DNA from: Parahaliea mediterranea
Lineage (GTDB): Bacteria > Pseudomonadota > Gammaproteobacteria > Pseudomonadales > Halieaceae
NCBI RefSeq assembly: GCF_017255185.1
Contig: NZ_JAFKCZ010000018.1
Location: forward strand, 32,831 to 96,830
Length of the DNA stretch: 64,000 nt
Reading direction: 5' to 3'
The notes under the pieces were generated by a model. The model searched no databases. It was not told the origin of the DNA and worked only from the letters and a program-made list of their open reading frames with translations. This document shows, piece by piece, positions 34,070-43,668 of the stretch. Within the stretch, counting starts at the first letter, position 1. Each line of letters starts with the position of its first letter. A program made the position numbers and the translations under genes.

Positions 34070-36358
34070 CTAGTGAAGCTCGAGCGTCACCTGTTGCAGG
34101 CCGGCGCCGCTCAGGGGATAGCCGAGCGTCGCTTTGTCGGGGTAGCGGCCCGCCGGGGAACCGGTGTCGATACCCAGGTCAAAGGTCTCGTCGATGGAGA
34201 AAAAGGCCGGCGGCGAGGCCGCTACCCTGTCGCTGGCGACCGCCCTGCCGTTCACTTCCAGTTGAAAGCCGCCGCCCTTGGCGTATCCCGGGCCGTGGTA
34301 GTCGAAGCTTACCGCGAGCTGTTGCGCGCCCGCCGCCAGCGGCGCATCGCCCCGCAGGCGGATATGACCGTATTCGAACACCCGGTATTCGAACACCGGG
34401 TGGCCCGCGCCGTCCAGGTACAGCGACCAGCCCGCGGCAGTGCCGCCCACGGTGGCGATGACACCGCGCCCGCTGTTCGCCGTGGGCAACGCCAGCTCCG
34501 CTGAAATACGCCAGGAGCGGTTGGCCATAGTGGGGAGCTGGGCTTCGGGAACCCCCACGGTGCCGGGGTAGTAGGTTACTGACTCGCGTTCGCCGGCCAG
34601 GTTGGGCATGGGGGTGCGGGTGTCGGCGGAGCTGTGCAACGGCAGCATGTCCAGTTCCTCCGCCTTGGCCATGAACAGGTCCTTCATCGCTGCCAGTTTT
34701 TCGGGATGGGCCGCGGCGAGGTCGTTGGCCTGGCTGAAATCCTCCTCCAGGTTGTAGAGTTCCCAGCGGTCGTCCTCGAAATTCGAACCCCCGGCGCCCA
34801 GGCCCACGGTCCAGGGCAGGCGGTCGTGGCGGGCCGAGGCCATCCAGCCCCGATGGTAGATGCCGCGGTTGCCGTATACCTCGAAGTACTGGGTGGGGTG
34901 GAACTCGGGTGCGTCGGCGCTGGCAAAGCTGTCCAGCATCGAGCTGCCGTCCATGGGCAGCTGCGGCACGCCGTTGACCTGCTCTGGCATCGCGATGCCC
35001 GCCGCGTCGAGGATGGTGGGTGCGATGTCGTTGACATGGGAGAATTGGCTGCGCAGGCCGCCGTGTTTTTTTATGCCTTTTGGCCAGGTGACGACCAGCG
35101 GGTTGCGTGTGCCGCCCAGGTGGGAGGCCACCTGCTTGACCCACTGGAAGGGGGTGGTGAGGGCCCAGGCCCAGCCGGCCGGGTACTGGGGGTAGGACTC
35201 GGGGCCGCCGATCTCGTCCAGCTTGGCCAGTTGCAGGGCCAGCGGCTCCTGCAGGCCCTGCAGGGCGCCCATGTAGTTGATGCTGCCCGGGGGGCCGCCC
35301 TCGGCACTGCTGCCGTTGTCGCCCACCACGTAAAAGAACAGGGTGTTGTCGAACTGGCCGGTCGCTTTCAGGTGGTCGACCAGCCTGGCGACCTGGGCGT
35401 CGGTGTGGGCGAGGAAACCGGCGTAGGTTTCCATCAGCCGCGCGGCCACTTTCTGTTGGTCGGCGTCGAGGCTATCCCAGGCGGGAATCTGTTGTGGGCG
35501 AGGAGTCAGCCGGGTGTCGGCGGGGATGACGCCCAATTGCTTCTGGCGGGCGAAGCTCTCCTCGCGCATCGCATCCCAGCCGCGGTCGAACTGGCCGCGG
35601 TAGCGCTCGATCCAGGCCTGGGGCACCTGCAGCGGTGCGTGGGCGGCGCCGGTGGCGTAGTAGAGGAAGAAGGGCTTGTCCGGCGCCAGGCTGTGTTGCA
35701 TGCGCAGCCACTCGATGGCCTCGCGGCTCATGTCCTCGGTGAAATGGTAGTTATCCCCCGCCGGGCGTGTCACCGGGTGGGTGCCCTCGTAGAGTGTGGG
35801 CTCGAACTGGTCGGTTTCGCCGCCCATGAAACCGTAGAACTTCTCGAAACCGACCCCGGTGGGCCAGCGCTCGAAGGGGCCGGCGGGGGAAGTCTCCCAG
35901 CTTGGCGCCAGGTGCCACTTGCCGATGGCGGCGGTGCTATAGCCTTGCTGGCGCAACATTTCGACCACGGTGGCGGTGTGGGGGTTGAGCACGCCCTGGT
36001 AGCCGGGGCGGGCGGTGGCGGTGTTCAGCACGGTGCCGACATTGGAGCGGTGGGATTCGCGGCCGGTGAGCAGGGATGCCCGCGTCGGCGAGCAGATGGC
36101 GGTGGTGTGGAAGCGGTTGTAGCGCAGGCCCTCGCTCGCCAGCTGGTCCATGTTGGGGGTATCCACCGGGCCGCCGAAGGTCGCCGCGGCGCCGAAGCCG
36201 ACGTCGTCCAGCAGCACCACCACGACATTGGGGGCGCCCTCGGGCGCTCTTACCTGGTCGATGGTGGGGGTGTCCCGCGCCGCCCGGGCGGCCTGCGGCA
36301 GGCTGAGGGTCAGTAGCAGGGCGGCCAGGGCCCTGGCGATGGTGTGGCGAACGGTCAT
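34070..36358 (-). CDS. Secreted arylsulfatase-type sulfatase
   Basis: A 762-residue type I sulfatase. After a signal peptide (residues 1-26, ending AARA) come the metal Asp pair (VVVLLDDVGFGAAATFG, about 51-52) and the formylglycine motif CSPTRASLLTG with Cys near 89. Later conserved blocks are GKWHLAP and VVGDNGSSAEGG. The C-terminal 130 residues form a beta-rich extension (AGWSLYLDGAGHPVFEYRVF, QLAVSFDYHGPGYAKGGGF). The protein is longer than the usual 450-550 residues but like the long PF00884 arylsulfatases of marine bacteria. It would remove sulfate esters outside the cytoplasm and needs a formylglycine-generating enzyme encoded elsewhere. Confidence 0.93.
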   Translation of the reverse strand: MTVRHTIARALAALLLTLSLPQAARAARDTPTIDQVRAPEGAPNVVVVLLDDVGFGAAATFGGPVDTPNMDQLASEGLRYNRFHTTAICSPTRASLLTGRESHRSNVGTVLNTATARPGYQGVLNPHTATVVEMLRQQGYSTAAIGKWHLAPSWETSPAGPFERWPTGVGFEKFYGFMGGETDQFEPTLYEGTHPVTRPAGDNYHFTEDMSREAIEWLRMQHSLAPDKPFFLYYATGAAHAPLQVPQAWIERYRGQFDRGWDAMREESFARQKQLGVIPADTRLTPRPQQIPAWDSLDADQQKVAARLMETYAGFLAHTDAQVARLVDHLKATGQFDNTLFFYVVGDNGSSAEGGPPGSINYMGALQGLQEPLALQLAKLDEIGGPESYPQYPAGWAWALTTPFQWVKQVASHLGGTRNPLVVTWPKGIKKHGGLRSQFSHVNDIAPTILDAAGIAMPEQVNGVPQLPMDGSSMLDSFASADAPEFHPTQYFEVYGNRGIYHRGWMASARHDRLPWTVGLGAGGSNFEDDRWELYNLEEDFSQANDLAAAHPEKLAAMKDLFMAKAEELDMLPLHSSADTRTPMPNLAGERESVTYYPGTVGVPEAQLPTMANRSWRISAELALPTANSGRGVIATVGGTAAGWSLYLDGAGHPVFEYRVFEYGHIRLRGDAPLAAGAQQLAVSFDYHGPGYAKGGGFQLEVNGRAVASDRVAASPPAFFSIDETFDLGIDTGSPAGRYPDKATLGYPLSGAGLQQVTLELH

Positions 36359-36585
36359 TTATTCTCCTTTGTCTCTGCGCGGCGGCTGCCGGTCGAATGC
36401 GGCCGAGGTCCAGGCCGAACACTACCCGGGTATCGCCGCCGGACTGAAGCCCGGGGGCCGCGGGGCGCGACAGAAATCCCGGCCTGGTTCAGCGTTGGCG
36501 ACCGGCGCCGGTTCGGGCGTGGACTTGCTTAAAAATCTATTGATCACTATATTTCCTGCTTTTGTTTTTCGGGGGGAGTGCGGAG

Positions 36586-36972
36586 ATGAGCTCATCTGCA
36601 AGGCGCCTGTTGTTGGCGTTTGGAATGGTCCTGGCCTGCGGGGAATCGTGGGCCGCGGGAGCGTCGGGAACGGTGCGCGAAGTCGTCGCGGTCGAGGCCG
36701 CCGGGCGCGTCTTCGAGCTGCGACACAGTCGCGGGGATGCGGGCAATGTGGTGGTTATCGCCAACCGCAGCTCACAGGTGTTGAGGCTGGTGTCGGCCGG
36801 CGGCCTGGACGCGGTGCTCGAATCGCTGGAGACCACGTCCTGGTCATGCGGTGCGGGGCGCTACGCCGACAACCTGGTGGTGGAGACGGCGACCGGCTAT
36901 CACCTGGCGAGCCCGGCCCTGTCCTGCGGCGAAGTGTTGTACATCGACGACGGGGGGGCCTCGGATGAATAA
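36586..36972 (+). CDS. Hypothetical secreted protein
   Basis: A 128-residue protein with a signal peptide (LLLAFGMVLACGESWAAG) and a short mature domain containing two Cys (TTSWSCGAGRY and ALSCGEVL) likely to form a disulfide. No family is recognised. The ATG at 36586 is close to GGGGGGAG and CGGAG; an upstream TTG at 36562 is less likely. Its stop overlaps the start of the DUF4214 gene by eight bases, so the two are probably a coupled pair. Confidence 0.65.
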   Translation: MSSSARRLLLAFGMVLACGESWAAGASGTVREVVAVEAAGRVFELRHSRGDAGNVVVIANRSSQVLRLVSAGGLDAVLESLETTSWSCGAGRYADNLVVETATGYHLASPALSCGEVLYIDDGGASDE

Positions 36973-38557
36973 GGCAGTGGTTGCCCTAAGGGCGCTGTTT
37001 CTGGGCCTGCTGTTGGTCGCGGGCAATAGCGCCGTGGCGGGCAGCGCGGATATTTCCGGTTCGTTTTCCTACGAAACCCTGGCCAACGGCCAGGTAAAGA
37101 TGGAAATTGGCCGCATTACCAACAACTCGAGCAACAAGATCACCGGCACGCTCCATGTGACCCTGCGGTTTACCAGTGGCTCCTCGCCCTTTGGCAGCGG
37201 TTATAACGTGGCCCGGGCCTCCCTGGCCTTCAATGGGGGGACCGGACAGCTTGAGCCCAATGAATATTTTTATGGCGTGGTGCTCTATGACGACTTCGAC
37301 GAACCGCCGCCTGGCACCTACTACGTGCATATGTTCGTGTCGGAGTATCCCAATCTCGACACCGCGCTCGACTATGTGACGTTCTCCAGTACCGCGACCA
37401 TTGGCGGCGGCGGAGATGGCGGCGGAGATGGCGGCGGTGGCGGCGACGGCGGTGGCGGCGGCGATGGTGGCGGCGGTTCCGCGGAGGCGGAGATGTCCGG
37501 CAACCTGTCCTGGGAGATCGAAGGCGACAGCGTCATCGTGAGTGTGGATCGCATTCAGAACCAGACCTCCAACGTCACCACGGGAACCCTCTACGTCACG
37601 CTGCGTTTCACCGCCGGCAGTGATCCCTATGGTTCCGGCTACAATTCCGCGCGCAAGTCCCTGGCCTATATCAATGGCACCGGCCAGTTGAAACCAGGTG
37701 CTTCGTTTACCGGTGTGTCTTTTTCCGCCGACTTTGACTCGCCGCCGCCGGGCACGTACTACAGCCACGTGTTCATTTCCCAGTACCCGGATCTGGATAC
37801 CGCACTCGATGTGGTGACCTTTAACGGCACGACGGATTTTGGCGGCGGCATTGCCATACCGGGGGTGCCGGTGCTGCAGGGCGCGAGCAACGGCCTGTAC
37901 GGCGACCGGGTCTCCCTGAGTTGGGGCGCGGTACCGGGGGCCACCAGCTACCGGGTCTACCGCGCGAGCTCGCCCCAGTCCCAGGGCAGCCGTATCGCGA
38001 CGGTCAGCGGCACCGCCTATGACGACTACAGCGCGGCGCAGGGCACCAGCTACTTCTATCGTCTGCAGGCGTGTAACAGCGCGGGTTGCAGCGATCTGAG
38101 CGCCGCGGATGAAGGCTGGCGCGGCAGCAGCGTTGACTCCGCGGTGTCGCGGGAGGAGGCGACGGCGATCGCCCGTCTGTACGCGGCAGCGTTTGATCGC
38201 TTTCCCAAGCGCGATGGGCTGAATTTCTGGATCGACAACTATGCTCGCGGACAGGGCATGGTCTATATCGCCAGCCGGTTCGTGGAATCGAACGAATTCC
38301 GCTCGCGCTACGGGTCGCTGGACAGCCGGGGTTTCGTGCGCCAGTTGTTTATCAATATCCTGGGGCGGGAGCCGGCGTCGTCGGGCATCCAGTTCTGGGT
38401 GCAGCACCTCGATCGCGGGGTGTCCCGGGCCAAGGTGTTGGCGGAGCTGTCGGCGTCGGCGGAGAACCGGCGCAAGACCGCCGACTATGACCTGCAGTTG
38501 CGCAGCGACGGCAGCTGGTTGTTCTGCACCTCGCTGACGGGCTACTGCGCGTACTGA
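36965..38557 (+). CDS. Secreted DUF4214 protein with duplicated beta domain
   Basis: A 530-residue exported protein. A signal peptide (ALFLGLLLVAGNSAVAG) is followed by two tandem ~110-residue beta domains that are clear duplicates: SGSFSYETLANGQVKMEIGR to PNLDTALDYVTFS, and SGNLSWEIEGDSVIVSVDRI to PDLDTALDVVTFN. They are joined by a Gly/Asp linker (about 145-172). Then come a fibronectin-III-like domain (PGVPVLQGASNGLYGDRVSL, about 300-390) and a C-terminal DUF4214 domain (RLYAAAFDRFPKRDGLNFW, FINILGREPASSGIQFWVQH). DUF4214 is found in surface and type I-secreted proteins. The role is unknown; a surface or matrix protein is likely. Confidence 0.85.
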   Translation: MNKAVVALRALFLGLLLVAGNSAVAGSADISGSFSYETLANGQVKMEIGRITNNSSNKITGTLHVTLRFTSGSSPFGSGYNVARASLAFNGGTGQLEPNEYFYGVVLYDDFDEPPPGTYYVHMFVSEYPNLDTALDYVTFSSTATIGGGGDGGGDGGGGGDGGGGGDGGGGSAEAEMSGNLSWEIEGDSVIVSVDRIQNQTSNVTTGTLYVTLRFTAGSDPYGSGYNSARKSLAYINGTGQLKPGASFTGVSFSADFDSPPPGTYYSHVFISQYPDLDTALDVVTFNGTTDFGGGIAIPGVPVLQGASNGLYGDRVSLSWGAVPGATSYRVYRASSPQSQGSRIATVSGTAYDDYSAAQGTSYFYRLQACNSAGCSDLSAADEGWRGSSVDSAVSREEATAIARLYAAAFDRFPKRDGLNFWIDNYARGQGMVYIASRFVESNEFRSRYGSLDSRGFVRQLFINILGREPASSGIQFWVQHLDRGVSRAKVLAELSASAENRRKTADYDLQLRSDGSWLFCTSLTGYCAY

Positions 38558-39417
38558 GTGCCCTCGGCGATCGCGGCGGGCGCGGGCGCCCGCCGCTCCA
38601 GCACTTCCGAGACGGTGGCCAGGCGGTAACCCTGCCGCACCAGTTTTGGCAGGGCCTCGTGCAAAAAGGCGAGGGTTTCCGGATAGGGGTGACCGATGGC
38701 GACCGCCAGACCCTCTTCCCGGGCCAGCCGCTGCAGGTGCCCGAAACGCTCGGCAATGGCGGCGGGGCTGCGCTCGTTATCGAGGAATACCTGCCGCGAC
38801 AGGTTGGGGACGCGCTGTTCGCTGGCCACGGTGGCGGCGACGGTCCCTGCCTCGGTGCGTGAATCCACGAAGTACAGGCCGCGCCGGGCCAGTTGTTGCA
38901 TCAGCCATTCCATCTGCGTGCGGCGGCGCGTCAGGTCCGAGCCCATGTGATTGTTGACGCCCCGCGCGTGCGGCACCTGCTCCAGGGCGGCGGCCAGGGT
39001 GGCGTCGAATTCCGCACGGCTTAAATCGGGGGTCAGGGCGCCCCTGCCCAGGGGCTTGAGTCCGAGGTTGCTCATCGGCGCGTGCAGCAGTACTTCCTTG
39101 CCCTCGCGATAGGCCTGGCGCGCCAGCCGCTTGCCATAGGGGGTGTAGGGCAAAATCGCGTAATTGACCCGGCCGGGCAGATCGACCGCGGCGCGGCCGT
39201 TCGCAAGTTGATGGCCGAGATCGTCGATGATGATGACCAGCGTGTACCGGGCCGCCGCCGGCGGAATGTGATCACGCAGCGGGCACTGGCCCGGCAGGGT
39301 CACCGCGGCGCGGGTCGGTAGCGCGACGGCGACCAGCAGGACCGCCAGCCAGCGCGCGGGCTCAGGAATCGCTGGCGGCCGCCGTCCGCGCGTTGCGCTG
39401 CTGTTTTTGCCGGTCAC
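38542..39417 (-). CDS. Divergent polysaccharide deacetylase family protein
   Basis: A 291-residue protein of the YibQ-type divergent deacetylase family (NodB-like fold). Conserved blocks: LVIIIDDLGHQLANGRAAVD, VNYAILPYTPYG, LLHAPMSNLGL, GVNNHMGSDLT and AIGHPYPETL. A hydrophobic N-terminal segment (about 21-38) should export it. Its start lies 56 bases inside the end of ctpA and its stop overlaps the convergent DUF4214 gene by 16 bases. The ctpA-deacetylase neighbourhood is common in Gammaproteobacteria and suggests an envelope role. Confidence 0.9.
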   Translation of the reverse strand: MTGKNSSATRGRRPPAIPEPARWLAVLLVAVALPTRAAVTLPGQCPLRDHIPPAAARYTLVIIIDDLGHQLANGRAAVDLPGRVNYAILPYTPYGKRLARQAYREGKEVLLHAPMSNLGLKPLGRGALTPDLSRAEFDATLAAALEQVPHARGVNNHMGSDLTRRRTQMEWLMQQLARRGLYFVDSRTEAGTVAATVASEQRVPNLSRQVFLDNERSPAAIAERFGHLQRLAREEGLAVAIGHPYPETLAFLHEALPKLVRQGYRLATVSEVLERRAPAPAAIAEGTQYAQ

Positions 39418-40678
39418 GCATTCCCAGTATGTTCACGCCCTTGAGCAGGGTCAGGGCCTCGTAGAGTTGGTTGTCGCTCGACAGCAGGCCATTGACGGTG
39501 CTGCGCTCGTGGCTCGCCTCGCCGTTGGCGTTTTCCAGGTGGCCACTGAGGTCCGCCTCGCTCAACTGGCGGGAGGTGTCGTAGGCCTCCACCCGCGCGC
39601 GCTCCACCACGATGTCCGGGGCGATGCCCGAGGCCTGGATGGAGCGGCCGTTGGGGGTGAAGTACAGCGCGGTGGTGAGCTTCACCGCGCGCGACTCGGA
39701 GATGGGCAGCACGGTTTGCACCGAGCCCTTGCCGAAGCTGTTGGTGCCCATGATCACCGCCCGCCCGTGATCCTGCAGGGCGCCGGCGACGATTTCCGAG
39801 GCGCTGGCGGAGCCGCCGTTGATCAACACCACGATGGGAATGCCCTCGCTGGCGTCGACCGCCCGGGCCTCGTAGCGCATGTCGGAGTTGGCCAGCCGGC
39901 CCTCGGTGTACACCACCAGGCCGCCGTCCATGAACAGGTCGGCCACGTCGACGCTGGAGCGCAGGACGCCGCCGGGATTGTTGCGCAAATCCAGCACCAG
40001 GCCGTCCAGTTCGCCCTCGGCCCGGAGTTTCTGCAGCGCCTCACCCACGTCCTCGCCGGTGTGGGTCTGGAACTGGGCGATGCGGATATAGCCGTAGCCC
40101 GGCTCCAGGATGCGCTGGCGCACGCTGGCCACCTTGATGGTGTCGCGCACCAGGGTGACCTCGAAGGGCTGGCTCTCCCCGGGGCGGCCAATGGTGAGTA
40201 CGATTTCGCTGCCCTTGGGGCCGCGCATGATCTCGATGGAGTCGGCGAGGCTCATGCCCTTCACGGGATTGTCGTCCAGTTTGAGAATGACATCGCCGGA
40301 CAGCAGGCCGGCCTCGGCGGCGGGGGAGCCGTCGATCGGCGCGATGATTTTCACATAGCCGTCTTCCATGCCCACTTCCAGGCCCAGGCCGCTGAACTCG
40401 CCGCTGGTATTGGACTGCAGGTCCTCGAAGGCGTCCTTGGTGAGGTACACCGAGTGCGGGTCGAGGCTCATCAGCATGCCCTGGATGGCGTACTCGAGCA
40501 GGGTGGAGTCGTCGATTTCCTCCACGTAGCCCACGCGGATCTGGTTGTACACGTCGGCGAAGGTGCGCAGCTCGTCCAGCGGCAGCAGGGGCTCGTCCTC
40601 CACCGCCGCGGGGGAGGCCAGGGGGAGACTGAGCAGGACTGCGCCCAGCAGGGAACGGGTGACTGAAGGTGCTCGCAT
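39362..40678 (-). CDS. ctpA: S41-family C-terminal processing peptidase
   Basis: A 438-residue periplasmic serine protease. It has a signal peptide (RSLLGAVLLSLPLASPAA), a PDZ domain (about 95-180, FSGLGLEVGMEDGYVKIIAP), and the catalytic Ser in NGGSASASEIVAGAL with the Lys in NSFGKGSVQTVLP. The ATG at 40678 fits; the frame runs further upstream but without signal-peptide character. Such proteases trim periplasmic substrates including peptidoglycan hydrolases, which fits its place next to envC. It is 83 bases downstream of envC. Confidence 0.95.
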   Translation of the reverse strand: MRAPSVTRSLLGAVLLSLPLASPAAVEDEPLLPLDELRTFADVYNQIRVGYVEEIDDSTLLEYAIQGMLMSLDPHSVYLTKDAFEDLQSNTSGEFSGLGLEVGMEDGYVKIIAPIDGSPAAEAGLLSGDVILKLDDNPVKGMSLADSIEIMRGPKGSEIVLTIGRPGESQPFEVTLVRDTIKVASVRQRILEPGYGYIRIAQFQTHTGEDVGEALQKLRAEGELDGLVLDLRNNPGGVLRSSVDVADLFMDGGLVVYTEGRLANSDMRYEARAVDASEGIPIVVLINGGSASASEIVAGALQDHGRAVIMGTNSFGKGSVQTVLPISESRAVKLTTALYFTPNGRSIQASGIAPDIVVERARVEAYDTSRQLSEADLSGHLENANGEASHERSTVNGLLSSDNQLYEALTLLKGVNILGMRDRQKQQRNARTAAASDS

Positions 40679-40761
40679 GATTACCGCCGCTGCGGCCCCG
40701 GAGGGCCGGTGAATATGTGATTGCCTTAGTGTACCCCAAAGGCCCCCGGGGTTGGTAAGGG

Positions 40762-41934
40762 CTAGCCCCGGCACCAGCCGGCGGGATCGACGGGCTTGCC
40801 CTGGTGGCGGATCTCGAAATACAGGGCCGGCCGCTCCAGGCCGCCGCTGTCGCCCACCGTGCCCACCGGGGTGCCGGCCTGCACCCATTCGCCCACCTCC
40901 CGCAGCAGGCTCTGGTTGTGGGCGTAAAGGCTCATGTAGCCGTCGCCGTGATCGACAATCAGCAGCAGGCCAGAGCCCCGGAACCAGTCCGCGTAGACCA
41001 CCCGCCCGTGGTGAATGGCGCGCACCGTGCTGCCGGGCTCGGCGGGGATGTTAACCCCCTGCCAGCGCATGCCGCCGGCGTTGCGGGCGCGGCCGAAGCG
41101 GTTGCCGGGCTTGCCCGCCACCGGCCAGGGCATGCTGCCCCGGGCCGCGGCGAAGGACTGGTAGTTGTCCGGCAGCTGCATGTCGATGACCGCGCGCTGG
41201 ATGGTTTCCAGCAGCTGCTCCAGTTCCTTGCGGTCCTTTTCCAGCTGCGCCAGCTGGCCCCCCTTGGCGGCGATATCCTCGGCCAGGCTGGCGGCGGCCT
41301 GCGCCCGCCGGGCCCGCCCGGCCTCGAGTTGCTCGCCCTGGGCCTTCAGCTCCGCCTGGCGCGCGGCGAGCGCGGCGCGCTGCCGCTCGATACCGGCGCG
41401 CACCTGCTCCAGCTCCGCCAGCGTGTCGCGGAAACGCTCGATCAGCGTGTTGCGGGCGTCGAAGAAATAGCGGTAGTAGGCCATGACCCGGGCCACGGTG
41501 TGGGGGTCTTCCTGGTTCAGCAGGACCTTGAGTTGCTCCTGGCGCCCCATCTTCCAGGCGGTTTCCAGCTCGCTGGCGATGCGTGCCTGCTGCGCCTGGC
41601 GCTGCGCTTCCAGGGCTGTTCGCCGGCCCTCCAGTTCGTTCAGTTCGCGCTCGGCGCCGGCGATGGCGGCGCGCGTGTCGCGCATCTCGCCCTGCAGGCG
41701 GCCCAGGGCCAGTTCCGCCTCGCGCAATTCGGCCAGCACTTGCTCGCGCCGGGTTTTGGCGCTGCTGAGATCGCGGTTCAGCTGCTTGATTTGGCCCTGC
41801 AGCTGCTCCAGCCTGGCCCGGGTCTGCTCTTCCTCGGTCTGGGCCGCGGCGCGTTGCGCCGCCGGCGCCAGCACCAGCGCCAGCGCCAGGAGGAGAACCA
41901 GCGGGGCACGCCGGCCTGTGGCGGCGCGGCGCAC
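40762..41934 (-). CDS. envC: Murein hydrolase activator EnvC
   Basis: A 390-residue periplasmic protein that activates amidases for cell separation. It has a signal peptide (LVLLLALALVLAPAAQRAAA), a long coiled coil (about 33-245, rich in E, Q, R, L) that binds FtsEX in model organisms, and a C-terminal LytM/M23 domain (about 285-388). The LytM domain has the degenerate EnvC pattern (YMSLYAHNQSLL, ALYFEIRHQGKPVDPAGW) without a full zinc site, so it activates rather than cuts. It follows gpmI by four bases. Confidence 0.94.
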   Translation of the reverse strand: MRRAATGRRAPLVLLLALALVLAPAAQRAAAQTEEEQTRARLEQLQGQIKQLNRDLSSAKTRREQVLAELREAELALGRLQGEMRDTRAAIAGAERELNELEGRRTALEAQRQAQQARIASELETAWKMGRQEQLKVLLNQEDPHTVARVMAYYRYFFDARNTLIERFRDTLAELEQVRAGIERQRAALAARQAELKAQGEQLEAGRARRAQAAASLAEDIAAKGGQLAQLEKDRKELEQLLETIQRAVIDMQLPDNYQSFAAARGSMPWPVAGKPGNRFGRARNAGGMRWQGVNIPAEPGSTVRAIHHGRVVYADWFRGSGLLLIVDHGDGYMSLYAHNQSLLREVGEWVQAGTPVGTVGDSGGLERPALYFEIRHQGKPVDPAGWCRG

Positions 41935-41938
41935 CGGC

Positions 41939-43486
41939 TCAGTCGGACAGCCGGGCGAGGCTGCGGCCGGTCATTTCCGGCGGTTGCTCAAGCCCCATCA
42001 GCGCCAGCAGGGTGGGGGCGATATCCGCGAGGATGCCGCCGGCGGGGTCGAGGTCCAGGTGGCGCTGGCCGAGATACACCAGCGGCACCTCCTCGGTGGT
42101 GTGCTGGGTGTGCCGCTGGCCGGACTCGTAATCCTGCATCTGCTCGCAGTTGCCGTGGTCGGCGGTGACCAGCGCCTGGCCGCCGCACTCCCGCAGGGCC
42201 TGCTCGACGCGGCCGAGGCAAGTGTCGAGGGCTTCCACCGCCTTCACCGCCGCGTCGTAGACCCCGGTGTGGCCCACCATGTCGCCGTTGGCGTAGTTGC
42301 ACACGATCAGGTCGTACTTGCCGGAGCAGATCGCCGCCACCAGCTTGTCGGTCACTTCCGGCGCGCTCATTTCCGGCTTGAGGTCGTAGGTGGCGACATC
42401 GGGGGAGGGCACCATGATCCGCTCCTCGCCGGGGAACTCCTGTTCGCGGCCGCCGCTGAAAAAGAACGTGACGTGGGCGTACTTCTCGGTCTCGGCGATG
42501 CGCAGCTGGGTGCCGCCCCGTTGCGCCAGGTAGTCGCCCAGCACGTTGGTCAGGGCCTCCGGCGGGAAGGCGACGGGGGCGTCGATGTCGGCGGCGTATT
42601 CGGTGGTGGTGACGAAGCCGGCCAGGGCGGGGACGTGGCCGCGGTCGAAGCCATCGAAGTCCGTTTGCGTGAAGGCGCGGCTGAGTTGGCGCGCGCGGTC
42701 GGCGCGGAAGTTCATGAACAGCACCGCGTCGCCGTCGGCGATCGCCGCGTCGTCGCCGCCCACCAGGGTGGGCTGGACGAATTCGTCGGTCTCGTCGCGC
42801 TCGTAGGCGGCTTGCAGGGCTTGCGCGCTGGTGTCGGCGCTGAACGGGGCCTCGGCCCGGGTCAGCAGGCTCCAGGCCTGCTCGACGCGGTCCCAGCGGT
42901 TGTCCCGATCCATGGCGAAGTAGCGGCCCACGATGCTGGCCACGCGGCCACAGCCCAGTTCGCCGAACAGGGCGTCGGCTTTCTCCAGGGAGGCGCCGGC
43001 GCTGCGCGGGGGGGTGTCGCGGCCATCGAGGAAGGCGTGCAGGTACACCCGTTCGGCACCGCGCCTGGCCGCCATGCGCACCGCGGCGAACAGCTGCTCC
43101 TCGTGGCTGTGCACGCCGCCGGGAGACAGCAGGCCGAGCACATGCACCGCCCCGCCCTTTTCCACCGCCCCGTCGATGGCGTCGGTATAGGCGGCGTTGG
43201 CCTCGAAACTGCCGTCGGCGATGGCTTTGTCGATACGGGTGATATTCTGGTAGATCACCCGGCCCGCGCCCAGGCTCATGTGCCCCACCTCGGAGTTGCC
43301 CATCTGCCCCTCGGGCAGGCCCACGTCGAGCCCCGATCCGGAAATCAGGGTGTGGGGCGCCTCCGACCAGAGGCGGTCCCACACCGGGGTGTTCGCGTTG
43401 GCGATGGCGTTGTCGCGGCTGTCCTCACGATAGCCCCAGCCATCCAGTACGATCAGCACGGTGGGTTGCTTGGTGGTGTTGCTCAT
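41939..43486 (-). CDS. gpmI: 2,3-bisphosphoglycerate-independent phosphoglycerate mutase
   Basis: A 515-residue cytosolic glycolytic enzyme of the alkaline-phosphatase superfamily. It begins [20 protein letters not shown]. The catalytic Ser is in [20 protein letters not shown] and late metal ligands are in [14 protein letters not shown] and [10 protein letters not shown]. The length is standard. It is the first gene of the gpmI-envC-ctpA-deacetylase series and is divergent from the P1 peptidase gene. In related genomes the rhodanese/secB group sits directly next to it; here about 13 kb intervenes. Confidence 0.97.
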   Translation of the reverse strand: MSNTTKQPTVLIVLDGWGYREDSRDNAIANANTPVWDRLWSEAPHTLISGSGLDVGLPEGQMGNSEVGHMSLGAGRVIYQNITRIDKAIADGSFEANAAYTDAIDGAVEKGGAVHVLGLLSPGGVHSHEEQLFAAVRMAARRGAERVYLHAFLDGRDTPPRSAGASLEKADALFGELGCGRVASIVGRYFAMDRDNRWDRVEQAWSLLTRAEAPFSADTSAQALQAAYERDETDEFVQPTLVGGDDAAIADGDAVLFMNFRADRARQLSRAFTQTDFDGFDRGHVPALAGFVTTTEYAADIDAPVAFPPEALTNVLGDYLAQRGGTQLRIAETEKYAHVTFFFSGGREQEFPGEERIMVPSPDVATYDLKPEMSAPEVTDKLVAAICSGKYDLIVCNYANGDMVGHTGVYDAAVKAVEALDTCLGRVEQALRECGGQALVTADHGNCEQMQDYESGQRHTQHTTEEVPLVYLGQRHLDLDPAGGILADIAPTLLALMGLEQPPEMTGRSLARLSD

Positions 43487-43668
43487 GTCTGTTCCAGGTT
43501 CATACAGCGAAGTGAAAGCGGCATTTTACATTGTCTGGACGGCGATGGCAGGGGGCGTCCGCGGCCGGTGATTGTGGCACACCGCCACCGCGTGTTTTCT
43601 CACCAGCCCCGGGCCGCTGTTCGCGGATAGAATGATTGTTGCCTTTATTAAAACTACTGGAGTCCCCG

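Noticed and set aside
34634..36316. A 560-residue plus-strand frame inside the sulfatase
   Set aside because: Antisense to a gene with all catalytic motifs; its protein text is low complexity.
41483..43630. A 715-residue plus-strand frame across envC and gpmI
   Set aside because: It crosses two well-supported genes on the other strand and has no domain.
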